A stretch of 17,250 nucleotides of DNA, taken from assembly GCA_024278015.1 (NCBI GenBank), contig JAJRUC010000445.1:1-17250 (forward strand). Direction: 5' to 3'. The translations under genes were made by a program, and so were the position numbers. The notes under the pieces are model-generated. The model was given only the letters and a program-made list of their open reading frames with translations, had not been told where the DNA came from and ran no database searches. The stretch comes from Chloroflexota bacterium. Its GTDB lineage: Bacteria > Chloroflexota > Anaerolineae > 4572-78. Positions 1 through 5,564 of this stretch are shown here, piece after piece (the first letter of the stretch is position 1; every line of letters starts with the position of its first letter).

Positions 1-135
1 CTCAAACTTCACCATCATACCAACCATTTTGCCATCAAACAGAAACTTTATCTCAAAGCCATTCGAGCCGCCTACGATGAACTTAAACAACTGAATTCCC
101 AAACTTTCAATTTTGTCAAATTCTCAACTGCGTAA
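1..135 (+). CDS. C-terminal end of an unidentified protein (partial)
   Basis: The frame beginning at base 1 is open until the TAA at 133-135 and encodes the last 44 residues of a protein that starts outside the window. The tail is basic and rich in Lys, His and aromatic residues, with a helical stretch around residues 14-32 and a Phe-rich end. This composition resembles the C-termini of some DDE transposases, but I do not recognise a family and no catalytic residue is visible. It sits in the AT-rich left margin, unlike the GC-rich genes to the right, so it could be the end of an insertion sequence. That reading is inference only. Confidence 0.35.
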   Translation, partial: LKLHHHTNHFAIKQKLYLKAIRAAYDELKQLNSQTFNFVKFSTA

Positions 136-136
136 G

Positions 137-577
137 GTGAGTAAAATATCTGAAAAACAATCAGAATTACATATTTCTGGCCCAGTTTTGATAAGTGATA
201 AATCACTCCAAAAGAGGCAGAATACCCATCAAAGAAAAGTCATAGAGGGGCTTTTTCAGCGCCTGGAAGATGAAACCGCCTGGCAGGGTGGGCCAGAGGA
301 TGCCTCGAGCACATTGCTAGAACCGCCCCCAGAGGCAGCTTATCCGTATTTACACCATTTGTGGGCTGGAGTCAAAAAGACATTCCAGGCAAGCTGGCAG
401 GGGCGCACAGCTGAAGAACGCAAAGAATGGGAAAATCTGGTCAGTTTAACCTTAGCCGGGAAACCAGATTATCAAATTGGACAAAAGCTGAATGTCAGCC
501 AAGAAAAAGTACGAGCGATGCGTAATGAACTTCTTGGCAGCAAGTCACAAAAAACTATGTTAAGTTATTTCGCCTAG
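137..577 (+). CDS. Hypothetical protein with possible C-terminal helix-turn-helix
   Basis: Open frame of 146 residues from a GTG at 137, just after the TAA of the preceding frame. A TTG at 113 in the same frame would overlap the upstream gene by 23 bases. Neither start has a convincing ribosome binding site, so the start is uncertain. The N-terminus is polar and lysine-rich. Roughly the last 40 residues (LAGKPDYQIGQKLNVSQEKV region) have the spacing of a helix-turn-helix like those of sigma-4 or LuxR-type domains. I recognise no family and cannot name a function. GC content is visibly lower than in the genes from 678 onward, so this gene may belong to a different mobile segment or to the left flank. 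It ends in TAG. Confidence 0.5.
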   Translation: MSKISEKQSELHISGPVLISDKSLQKRQNTHQRKVIEGLFQRLEDETAWQGGPEDASSTLLEPPPEAAYPYLHHLWAGVKKTFQASWQGRTAEERKEWENLVSLTLAGKPDYQIGQKLNVSQEKVRAMRNELLGSKSQKTMLSYFA

Positions 578-579
578 CG

Positions 580-614
580 CCAAATTCATACCAAAATTTT
601 CCAAATTCATACCA
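580..614 (+). repeat. Two 14-bp direct repeats, 21 bp apart
   Basis: CCAAATTCATACCA occurs at 580-593 and again at 601-614. The 21-bp spacing, about two helical turns, puts both copies on the same face of DNA. They lie just left of the GC shift and upstream of the first element operon. They could be a regulator or recombinase binding site, or the end of an insertion sequence. Confidence 0.6.
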
Positions 615-625
615 TCCACGTCTTC

Positions 626-660
626 AAAAATGGTCTATGCTATGAACATAGGCCATTTTT
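626..660 (+). terminator. Hairpin with flanking A and T runs
   Basis: A 14-base arm at 626-639 pairs with 647-660 around a 7-base loop. The only imperfection is one T:G pair, a wobble in RNA. The arms start with AAAAA and end with TTTTT, so the structure can terminate transcription in either direction. It separates the AT-rich left genes from the operon starting at 678, and may also serve as an operator for that operon. Confidence 0.6.
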
Positions 661-677
661 GATTCAGGAGCGTGAAA

Positions 678-878
678 ATGATGAAACGTTTTGTAGTTAT
701 GTTAGAGGGTAATGAGGCGGCGGCGTTATGGCGACTGGGCCGGCAAGAAAAACGAGACCCACGCCAGCAGGCAGCCTTGCTTATTCGGGGGGCCCTTGAG
801 CAAGCCGGTTTGCTCCCCCGGCCCGGCCAGCCCCCCAACGGCGGCTCCGGCGCCACCTCAACAGGAGGTGATGGATGA
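678..878 (+). CDS. Small ribbon-helix-helix-like protein
   Basis: Encodes 66 residues from ATG 678, seven bases after the AGGAG at 666-670. A GTG at 672 lies too close to that site and a second ATG follows at 681. The first ~45 residues pattern as a beta strand (KRFVVMLEG) followed by two helices (EAAALWRLGRQEKRD, then PRQQAALLIRGALEQAG). This is the layout of CopG/Arc-type ribbon-helix-helix DNA-binding proteins. The Gly/Pro-rich tail looks disordered. The gene overlaps the next by four bases (ATGA) and opens the replication operon, so a copy-number or promoter regulator is a reasonable inference. The fold call rests on pattern only. Confidence 0.6.
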   Translation: MMKRFVVMLEGNEAAALWRLGRQEKRDPRQQAALLIRGALEQAGLLPRPGQPPNGGSGATSTGGDG

Positions 879-1120
879 GTATTGTGGCCGAAATTGGGCG
901 TCTCTTGATTGAGGCTGAAATTGACCACCTGAAAGAGCCGCTCGCAACTGAAAAACAGGTTGGATTTTTGCAAGTCTTGCGCCGCCGGGCAGGACTGGAG
1001 CGTTGGCGGCAAGCGAAGCGGCAATTTGGAATCGCCCGCGCCGGAACCCACGAACTGAGCCGCGCCGAGGCGAGTCGGTTGATTGATTTTCTGAAGCGTG
1101 AATTGGATTTTTTGAAATGA
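875..1120 (+). CDS. 81-aa conserved-type protein of the replication operon
   Basis: ATG 875 is preceded at 863-872 by AGGAGGTGAT, a ten-base match to the classical anti-Shine-Dalgarno complement, which implies strong translation. The product is helical and basic. Its middle and C-terminus (ATEKQVGFLQVLRRRAGL, then LSRAEASRLIDFLKREL) resemble a short helical module common in phage and plasmid proteins next to primases, ssDNA-binding or annealing proteins, where a KQ-x-x-x-L segment is followed by a KAEAS-x-LI-like helix. I do not assign a function. It shares an ATGA overlap at both ends, with the preceding gene and with the Prim-Pol gene at 1117, so its expression is coupled to the replication protein. 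Confidence 0.65.
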   Translation: MSIVAEIGRLLIEAEIDHLKEPLATEKQVGFLQVLRRRAGLERWRQAKRQFGIARAGTHELSRAEASRLIDFLKRELDFLK

Positions 1121-1872
1121 GCCAGACATTGCAGTACGCCCAAGATTATTTCCGCGCCGGTTATTGCATTATCCCTATCAATCAAACACCGGGAGACGCC
1201 AACGAATCAAAACGCCCGGCTTTGAAGGGTTGGAAGCAGTACCAGACCACCCGCCCCACCTTTGGCGACTTGAACACGTGGTTTGGCAATGGCCGCCCGC
1301 GCAATATCGCAATTATCACCGGCCTTGTCTCGAACGGCTTAACCGTCCTGGACTTCGACAATGCCGAAGCTTATCACCGATGGGCGACCGCCTACCCGGA
1401 ACTTAACGCGCCCACCGCCTCAACCGGGAGGGGCTTTCACGTGTACATAAAAGTGGGTGATATTACCGGCAATGGCAAATTGTATTTTGAGGGGGTGCAG
1501 GTTGGCGACATCAAAACGGACGGCGGCTATGTTGTTGCGCCGCCTTCTGTCCACGGTTCAGGCCGCCGCTATGAATGGCTGATGCCCCCCTGGGACACTG
1601 AAACGCCAATTGTAAGCCGATTGTCTGACATTGGGCTATCCAATGCGCCGCCGCAACCTGAACGGCGCACAGGGGGGGCTGCAACGCCCACCGGGGGTAT
1701 TCATCCCTACGTTAAAACCGCGTTTGACGGTGAACTAACCACGCTGGCTGCTGCAACGCAGGGGGAGCGCAATAACGTCCTGGTTAGAGCCGCCTACACC
1801 CTGGGGGGCTGGATTGGCGGTGGCTATCTGAACCGCGCTGAGGTTGAAGCCGCATTGACTCAAATCGCCTAG
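1117..1872 (+). CDS. Bifunctional DNA primase/polymerase (Prim-Pol) domain; N-terminal half of a split replication protein
   Basis: Encodes 251 residues and overlaps the upstream stop by four bases. It matches the archaeo-eukaryotic primase superfamily type found as the N-terminal domain of plasmid and phage replication proteins. Visible motifs are the metal-binding acids in TVLDFDN (Asp79, Asp81), the STGRGFH block (residues 102-108, His108) and the DIKTDGGYVVAPPSVH block (131-146). These enzymes make primers and can extend DNA from an origin. The frame stops at TAG 1870-1872 just after an alpha-helical linker. The same frame continues at once with the helicase gene, with no other lesion on either side, so the ancestral product was very probably one ~726-residue Prim-Pol-helicase. 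The primase domain itself looks intact. Confidence 0.9.
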   Translation: MSQTLQYAQDYFRAGYCIIPINQTPGDANESKRPALKGWKQYQTTRPTFGDLNTWFGNGRPRNIAIITGLVSNGLTVLDFDNAEAYHRWATAYPELNAPTASTGRGFHVYIKVGDITGNGKLYFEGVQVGDIKTDGGYVVAPPSVHGSGRRYEWLMPPWDTETPIVSRLSDIGLSNAPPQPERRTGGAATPTGGIHPYVKTAFDGELTTLAAATQGERNNVLVRAAYTLGGWIGGGYLNRAEVEAALTQIA

Positions 1873-1881
1873 GCTATCGGA

Positions 1882-3297
1882 TTGGGGGACCGCGAAACGG
1901 AAAAGACCGTCAAGAGCGGGATTGATTCGGGTATTACAAAACCGTTGTCTGTCCCCGACCGGCAACCAACGCCGCCCACGCCTCATAAGCCAAAAACGCC
2001 GCCGATTGAGACCGCCGCCGAGCCGGAAGGCAAGACGCGCAAGCCCACCGATGACGAACTGGCCGACCGCTGGCAGGTTGCCGCACCCCGAACGGCTTTC
2101 GGGCTGGGCGATTGGCGGCGGTATCGGCAGGGAATATGGGCGGCAATACCCGCCGAAAAAGTCAGGCAGGCAGTGAAACAGGTGTGTCAAGCCGCTAAAG
2201 GGGAAGGGGTGCGCCCGTCAGCGAGTTTGGTGTATAGCGCTTCTGAAATGGCGCGGCTGGATGTTTTCATTGAGGCGGACCGCTGGGACGGCAACCCGGA
2301 CTTTTTGGTTTGCGCCAACGGGGCGCTGCACATCCCGACCGGCGAACTGAGGCCGCACGACCCGGCGCTATACCCCACCACGGGCGCGCCCTACGGCTAC
2401 GACCCGACCGCCGCCGCGCCACATTGGGAACGCTTTTTGCAATCAGTTTTCAGCCCGGAAGTGGGCCGCTTTTTGCAGGAATTTGCGGGCTATGCGCTAA
2501 CGATTGAGACGAAACACGAACTGGCAATCTGGTTATATTCCGCGCCGGGGCGGGGCAAGTCAACCTTCATCGCCGGGTTGGAAGTAATGCTGGGGGGCCG
2601 GGCCGGGCTGCTGGGGCTGGCCGATGTTGAGCGGAGCCGATTCGCCCTGCAAAACCTGCCCGGCAAGACGCTGGTCATCGCCACCGAACAGCCGGGCCGG
2701 TATCTGGCTTCGACCGACCTGATAAACGCAATCATATCGGGGGAGAAAATCACGATTGACCGGAAATTTCGGGACCCGGTGGAAGTAACACCCAAAGCAA
2801 AAATGTGCTGGGCGATGAATGAACTGCCCCGCGTCAGTGACCCCAATAGCGGGCTGTTCCGGCGGGTGAAAGTGGTGGAGTTTCCGAACCCTGTCACCAA
2901 GCCCGATTTGGGACTGAAGGCCAAAATTCAGGCCGAAGCCGCCGGTATTTTGAATTGGGCGCTGGCCGGTTTGGAGCGATTGACCTGCCGGGGCCGGTTC
3001 GACATTCCGGCGGAGGTTGCCGGGGCTACCGATAATTTCAAACAAGGGAATGACATACCCGCCGTGTTTGTGTCGGAATGTTGTATCACCGGCAGAGATG
3101 AACACGGGGAACCGTTTCGGGTGAAATCGTCGCAACTTTACGCGGCTTATAAAGACTGGTGCATCGAAAGCGGCCACAAACCGCAATCGTCAACGAGTAT
3201 TGCCAGAGATTGGGCGCGACTGGGTTTTGAGAAGAAAAAAGAGCGTGATGGCATGTATTGGCTGTATGTCGGGATAGTACAAAATATCGGGGTGTGA
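1882..3297 (+). CDS. D5/P4-type superfamily 3 helicase; C-terminal half of a split Prim-Pol-helicase
   Basis: In the same frame as the Prim-Pol gene, beginning right after its TAG. If translated separately, the first usable start is TTG 1882 with no good ribosome binding site (471 residues). Residues ~55-200 fit the D5 N-terminal region. The SF3 AAA+ core follows: Walker A SAPGRGKST (Lys226), Walker B-like TLVIATEQ, sensor-1 region CWAMNELP and an arginine-finger-like FRRVKVVEF. The C-terminal ~100 residues resemble the DNA-binding extension of P4-type primases (YKDWCIESG region). SF3 helicases of this type unwind the element's own origin, and the iteron-bearing inverted repeat starting at 3299, two bases after the stop codon, is the likely target. 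Whether the two halves act as separate subunits, are joined by readthrough, or are inactivated cannot be decided from sequence. Confidence 0.88.
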   Translation: MGDRETEKTVKSGIDSGITKPLSVPDRQPTPPTPHKPKTPPIETAAEPEGKTRKPTDDELADRWQVAAPRTAFGLGDWRRYRQGIWAAIPAEKVRQAVKQVCQAAKGEGVRPSASLVYSASEMARLDVFIEADRWDGNPDFLVCANGALHIPTGELRPHDPALYPTTGAPYGYDPTAAAPHWERFLQSVFSPEVGRFLQEFAGYALTIETKHELAIWLYSAPGRGKSTFIAGLEVMLGGRAGLLGLADVERSRFALQNLPGKTLVIATEQPGRYLASTDLINAIISGEKITIDRKFRDPVEVTPKAKMCWAMNELPRVSDPNSGLFRRVKVVEFPNPVTKPDLGLKAKIQAEAAGILNWALAGLERLTCRGRFDIPAEVAGATDNFKQGNDIPAVFVSECCITGRDEHGEPFRVKSSQLYAAYKDWCIESGHKPQSSTSIARDWARLGFEKKKERDGMYWLYVGIVQNIGV

Positions 3298-3298
3298 T

Positions 3299-3447
3299 GT
3301 GCAAGGTGTGCAGGGTGTGCAGGGTTGCACCATCTAAGGCTATATACCTATCGCGTGAATTTTTTATGTATTTTAATGTACAGGGGGGGATAAAAGAAAT
3401 ATATAGCCTTAGATGGTGCAACCCTGCACACCCTGCACACCCTGCAC
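3299..3447. repeat. Near-perfect 48-bp inverted repeat with iterons; candidate replication origin
   Basis: Bases 3299-3346 are the reverse complement of 3400-3447 with one mismatch (3304 against 3442). They flank a 53-base AT-rich spacer with a poly-G run. Each arm carries three tandem 9-bp repeats of GTGCAGGGT (first left copy GTGCAAGGT), then a TGCACC and a unique TCTAAGGCTATATA segment. Iterons in opposed arrays around an AT-rich core, directly after a Prim-Pol/SF3 helicase gene, are the arrangement expected of an origin bound by the helicase. Phage P4 is precedent: its alpha primase-helicase binds repeats in ori and crr. The structure could also form a large cruciform. No long open frame of real character crosses it. 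Confidence 0.75.
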
Positions 3448-3462
3448 GCCGAAGGGGAAGTG

Positions 3463-3636
3463 ATGAATTACCAATCCGAAAAAATGACAACCCGCCGGGC
3501 GCTGGCAATCGCAAAAATGTACATCGATCTGCACGCCGGAATTGCGGCCCGGACGCACGGCCACCGGAATTTGATAGCCTGCGAATTGCGGGCCGTACAA
3601 AATATTCTGGCCGAACTGATTAACGAAAGGGGGTAA
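3463..3636 (+). CDS. 57-aa hypothetical protein
   Basis: ATG 3463 follows GGGGAAG at 3454-3460; a GTG at 3460 is an alternative start. The product is a short, mostly helical, mildly basic protein (RALAIAKMYIDLHAGIAA region, then AVQNILAELINERG). It lies between the candidate origin and an HTH gene that begins four bases after its stop. I recognise no family. Its codon use matches its neighbours, and the frame stays open between a good ribosome binding site and a tightly spaced next gene. These facts support it as a real gene despite its size. Confidence 0.6.
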   Translation: MNYQSEKMTTRRALAIAKMYIDLHAGIAARTHGHRNLIACELRAVQNILAELINERG

Positions 3637-3640
3637 CATT

Positions 3641-4000
3641 ATGGCAAGTCACAGCAAGAAGAGGCAGGTTGTGGCGGCCTTGCTGACCGGCTTAAACGCA
3701 AAGCAGGCCGCCGCGCACTGCAATCTTGGAGAGCGAACCGTTTATCGCTGGCTGGCCGAAGATGCTGATTTTCAAGCCGAATTGGCGGGGGCCGAAGGGC
3801 GGGCCATTGATGCGGCTACCCGCCGCTTGGTGGGCCTGCAAAGTTTAGCCATTGCCGCGTTCCGGGACGCACTGACCGACCCGGAAGTATCTGACGGCGT
3901 GCGGATTCGGGCCGCCGAAAATGTTTTAAATTACCTGCTGAAGTTGCGCGAACTGCGAAATATTGAAACGCGACTGACACGTTTGGAGGAAAACTTATGA
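3641..4000 (+). CDS. Helix-turn-helix protein, small-terminase/phage-regulator-like
   Basis: Encodes 119 residues, with ATG 3641 preceded by AAGGGGG at about 3627-3633. Residues ~7-40 form a clear helix-turn-helix (VVAALLTGLNAKQAAAHC, then GERTVYRWLAED). The rest is helical, ending in a possible short coiled coil (LRELRNIETRLTRLEENL). Proteins with this N-terminal HTH and helical body occur in phages and integrated elements as transcription factors or small-terminase-like DNA binders. With no large terminase in the window, a packaging role is unsupported and regulation or origin binding is at least as likely. It overlaps the next gene by four bases (ATGA). Confidence 0.75.
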   Translation: MASHSKKRQVVAALLTGLNAKQAAAHCNLGERTVYRWLAEDADFQAELAGAEGRAIDAATRRLVGLQSLAIAAFRDALTDPEVSDGVRIRAAENVLNYLLKLRELRNIETRLTRLEENL

Positions 4001-4173
4001 GTACCAAACCACGTTTGAAGCGTCTCGAAAAGCGGGCCTCACCCGCCGCCCCGAAAATCATTTTGCTGGACGAAACCGCCCCGGATTTCAAGGCGCAACG
4101 GGCCGAAGCGGAGCGCATCGGGCCGAAAACTGTAATCTTGATACTGGACAAAGACCTTAAGGGCAAAAAATGA
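3997..4173 (+). CDS. 58-aa basic hypothetical protein
   Basis: Starts at ATG 3997 inside the preceding stop and ends at TGA 4171-4173, overlapping the next ATG, so it is locked into a coupled chain. The N-terminus is basic (KPRLKRLEKRASPAAPK) and is followed by a hydrophobic ILLDE strand. A second hydrophobic strand (TVILIL) lies near the C-terminus. I recognise no family. The first ~20 codons are closely similar in DNA to 4388-4430, showing that this gene was partly duplicated downstream. Its function is unknown. Confidence 0.6.
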   Translation: MSTKPRLKRLEKRASPAAPKIILLDETAPDFKAQRAEAERIGPKTVILILDKDLKGKK

Positions 4174-4394
4174 CGACCAAATTGAGTGACCAAATCGCCG
4201 TATTGAGCCGGAAAAAGGCCGCCGAAGAAGTGAGCGTGGCCGCCCTGCGGCACGTGATGGCGGGCAATCAGGATTTGCAGGCCAGGCAATGGCAGGCCGA
4301 AGCCGCCGCGCCGGGAGTGAGCGCCGACCTTTACGCGCAAGGGCGACGGCGGGCCGAAGGGGTGACAAAACGAGCGATTTTGAGCGACGTTTGA
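4170..4394 (+). CDS. 74-aa hypothetical protein
   Basis: ATG 4170 overlaps the previous TGA. The product is helical, with charged N- and C-terminal parts (LSDQIAVLSRKKAAEEVSVA; YAQGRRRAEG). Composition is compatible with a small DNA- or protein-binding helical bundle, but I recognise no family. The last ~10 residues (from 4362) overlap the start region of a degenerate downstream gene in another frame. A one-base shift near 4362-4370 would instead give a TGA at 4363-4365 overlapping a GTG, the same coupling style as the rest of the chain. The true C-terminus is therefore uncertain. Confidence 0.5.
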   Translation: MTTKLSDQIAVLSRKKAAEEVSVAALRHVMAGNQDLQARQWQAEAAAPGVSADLYAQGRRRAEGVTKRAILSDV

Positions 4395-4524
4395 AACGTC
4401 TTGAAAAGCAGGCCAAACCCGCCGCGCCGCCGCCGCGCCGCCGCCGCGCATTGTGGTGAATTGGGGCGAACCCAGGACCGAACCGGGGCCGGACGAAATT
4501 ATTGTCAACTGGCCCGACGATTGA
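4362..4524 (+). pseudogene. Frameshifted partial duplicate of the 58-aa gene
   Basis: From 4370 the frame reads TSDFERRLKRLEKQAKPAAP, matching the RLKRLEKRASPAAP stretch of the gene at 3997 in both protein and DNA. The frame has no start codon of its own; the GTG at 4362 is one base out of frame. After a CCG/CGC repeat (about 4420-4449) the sensible reading moves by one base to a frame giving PRIVVNWGEPRTEPGPDE and ending at TGA 4522-4524. Two shifts are thus needed for a complete protein of about 50 residues. It may be a decayed paralogue, a slippage product in the GC repeat, or a sequencing error. Confidence 0.5.
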
Positions 4525-4597
4525 CCGCCGAAAAGGGCCTTTTCAGGCGATTGACGGCGATTGACGACCTGACACGCCCGGCGGGCCGTCAATCGCC
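4518..4597. repeat. CGATTGAC direct repeats with inverted partner
   Basis: CGATTGAC occurs at 4518-4525, 4548-4555 and 4558-4565. The 12-base segment 4546-4557 (GGCGATTGACGG) is exactly complementary to 4586-4597, giving a 12-bp stem around a 28-base loop that holds one of the direct copies. The first copy overlaps the end of the degenerate gene. This is iteron-like, but the bound protein is unknown. Confidence 0.6.
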
Positions 4598-4621
4598 GGT
4601 TTGAGCCGGTTTGGCGACACC

Positions 4622-4652
4622 GGGCCGGGTTGGGGCCGGTTCGGGTTGGGGG
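4622..4652 (+). other. G-quadruplex-type motif
   Basis: Within 31 bases there are five runs of three or more G on the plus strand (4622-4624, 4627-4629, 4632-4635, 4643-4645, 4648-4652), separated by spacers of 2, 2, 7 and 2 bases. This satisfies the usual G3N1-7 pattern. It lies downstream of the CGATTGAC hairpin. Confidence 0.55.
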
Positions 4653-4691
4653 AATTGCCCAAAAAGCGGGCGACTGGCGGCATAGGACCAT

Positions 4692-4729
4692 CCTTTATTT
4701 TACAAAACAACCCTTTTGTAAAATAAAGG
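4692..4729. repeat. Perfect 16-bp-arm AT-rich palindrome
   Basis: Bases 4692-4707 are the exact reverse complement of 4714-4729, with a 6-base loop. Each arm contains a near-palindromic TTTTACAAAA-type core. It sits between convergent genes but lacks a trailing T run in either direction, so it is a poor standard terminator. A repressor operator, a cruciform, or a recombination or nicking site are alternatives. Confidence 0.6.
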
Positions 4730-4863
4730 GAATTGGGGCCGTTATTATGTACTATTGAGACAGATTACGGGCCGGGGGGCAATCGCCGACCACCGAGCCG
4801 GGGCCGGGGCCGGAATTGGCGGGCCGGGGGCCGAATAGCCTCTTTTTTGTGCAGCTTGCACAA

Positions 4864-5202
4864 TTATTGCGATAGCAGGAAGCGGCAAAAGTCCAGTACC
4901 TGCCGCTTTTGGGGCGGGGGGAGTTTGGCCGCCGCGTCGATAATGGCTTGCAACACGGTATCTTCAACCGCCAAACTACCAGGGGGTGAATCGGCGGGGA
5001 TATGCCCGGCCAAAGTGAGCGTGTCCATTGGGGGAATGTCAAGGGCCAAAGCCACCTTGACACAGAACGCCGCGCCGGGTTGTCTGTTACCGGCCACAAT
5101 GTTTGATATTGCCGATTGCGCTAAACCGGAACGCCGGGCCAATTCATTGTGACTAAGGCCGCGCTTTTTTAATTCGGTATCTAGCCAGTGCCGGAACTCC
5201 AT
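4864..5202 (-). CDS. XRE/Cro-CI-type transcriptional regulator
   Basis: Encodes 112 residues from ATG at 5202 (minus strand); a GTG at 5220 would add six residues. Residues ~5-60 form a typical Cro/CI helix-turn-helix: LDTELKKRGLSHNELARRSG, recognition helix AQSAISNIVAG, then NRQPGAAFCVKVALALDI. The C-terminus is a helical tail (LQAIIDAAAKLPPPQKRQVL), a possible dimerisation region with no peptidase signature. It is the only minus-strand gene of the element, divergent from a RHH gene across a shared promoter with a palindromic operator. It is therefore the likely master repressor or antirepressor switch of the excision/transfer operon. Lack of a LexA-like protease domain argues against classic RecA-driven self-cleavage. 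Confidence 0.87.
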   Translation of the reverse strand: MEFRHWLDTELKKRGLSHNELARRSGLAQSAISNIVAGNRQPGAAFCVKVALALDIPPMDTLTLAGHIPADSPPGSLAVEDTVLQAIIDAAAKLPPPQKRQVLDFCRFLLSQ

Positions 5203-5228
5203 AACCGGATTGTAGCCCACCGCGCCCG

Positions 5229-5280
5229 ATTATAAAAATTCATAACCATTATTTGCAATTTATCTTAATAAGATTATAAT
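5229..5280. promoter_or_regulatory. Divergent promoter pair sharing one -35 box
   Basis: Rightward: TTGCAA (5253-5258), a 16-base spacer, TATAAT (5275-5280). Leftward: the same palindromic TTGCAA, an 18-base spacer, TATAAT on the minus strand (5234-5229). Both -10 boxes match the consensus exactly. Because the -35 box is self-complementary, polymerase at one promoter should exclude it from the other. Leftward transcription would start near 5222, giving a leader of about 20 bases before ATG 5202. Confidence 0.75.
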
Positions 5281-5294
5281 CTAAATTAGATTAT
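5276..5294. promoter_or_regulatory. 19-bp palindromic operator on the rightward -10
   Basis: ATAATCTAAATTAGATTAT is a perfect palindrome with 9-bp arms and a single central base, overlapping the rightward TATAAT and start site. A factor bound here would block the rightward operon and leave the leftward promoter free. The XRE protein is the best candidate binder; the adjacent RHH protein is the alternative. Confidence 0.7.
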
Positions 5295-5324
5295 TAAAAC
5301 TTCACAACCAAAAGGGGCAACCGT

Positions 5325-5486
5325 ATGGAAAAAACGATTATCAGCTTTGTAGGCAGCGAGGCTGTCAAAGCGCAATTGCGCCAATGGGCCGAGCAAGACG
5401 ACCGGAGCATATCGGCTGTTATTCGCAAGGCAATTGAGGCCGAAGCCAAACGGCGGCTGGCCCGGCAAGACAAAGCCGTTAAATAA
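5325..5486 (+). CDS. Small ribbon-helix-helix (CopG-like) protein
   Basis: Encodes 53 residues from ATG 5325, with AGGGG at 5312-5316 as ribosome binding site. The layout is a short strand (KTIISFVGSE), helix A (AVKAQLRQWAEQDD), a turn with RS, and helix B (ISAVIRKAIEAEAKRR). This is the classic RHH arrangement, with RSISAVIRKAI as a typical helix-B start. It is first in the rightward operon under the repressible promoter. By analogy with plasmid RHH proteins it probably regulates its own operon or controls copy number or transfer genes. Whether it also binds the 5276-5294 palindrome is untested. Confidence 0.75.
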   Translation: MEKTIISFVGSEAVKAQLRQWAEQDDRSISAVIRKAIEAEAKRRLARQDKAVK

Positions 5487-5564
5487 GTTTATCCCCACAA
5501 GCAGAAACGCGCCGAACCTGAACCCGACGCGCTTCCTGACACAACCGTAAAGGAGCTTACGATT

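Larger units (their letters stand above)
4525..4863. other. Non-coding, G-rich, repeat-rich intergenic stretch
   Basis: I find no convincing gene in these ~340 bases, which separate convergent transcription units: the small-gene chain on the plus strand and the XRE gene on the minus strand. The stretch holds CGATTGAC repeats with an inverted copy, a G-quadruplex-type motif, an AT-rich perfect palindrome, and a second G-rich tract around 4796-4832. Its density of structure is unusual compared with the tightly packed genes around it. Confidence 0.7.

Noticed and set aside
635..1185. Two long minus-strand frames opposite the first operon genes
   Set aside because: They are shadow frames of GC-rich coding DNA. 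The plus-strand genes have ribosome binding sites and coupled overlaps.
1870..1872. Genome-wide reassignment of TAG as a sense codon
   Set aside because: TAG is the natural stop of several other genes here (8425-8427, 10976-10978, 14568-14570) at positions that match expected gene ends.
3299..3447. CRISPR array
   Set aside because: The repeats are 9 bp, contiguous and arranged as opposed arrays in an inverted repeat, with no spacers of regular length and no cas genes.
3258..3623. Open frame across the 3.3-3.6 kb repeat with Cys-Arg-Val repeats near its start, and a minus-strand counterpart with GlyVal-Gln repeats
   Set aside because: The repeated residues are just translations of the iterons. 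The frame ignores the good ribosome binding site and start of the 57-aa gene in another frame, and nothing in it looks like a folded protein.
3641..4000. Phage small terminase as evidence for a prophage
   Set aside because: Only the N-terminal HTH is similar in style. No large terminase, portal or capsid gene is present in the window.
4692..4729. Standard bidirectional rho-independent terminator
   Set aside because: The stem is AT-rich and no T run follows it on either strand, so I list it only as a palindrome of unknown role.
4733..5152. Plus-strand open frame of 139 codons
   Set aside because: It lies opposite the XRE gene, has low-complexity Gly/Arg content at its start, and the minus-strand frame has a clear HTH family pattern with promoter and operator.
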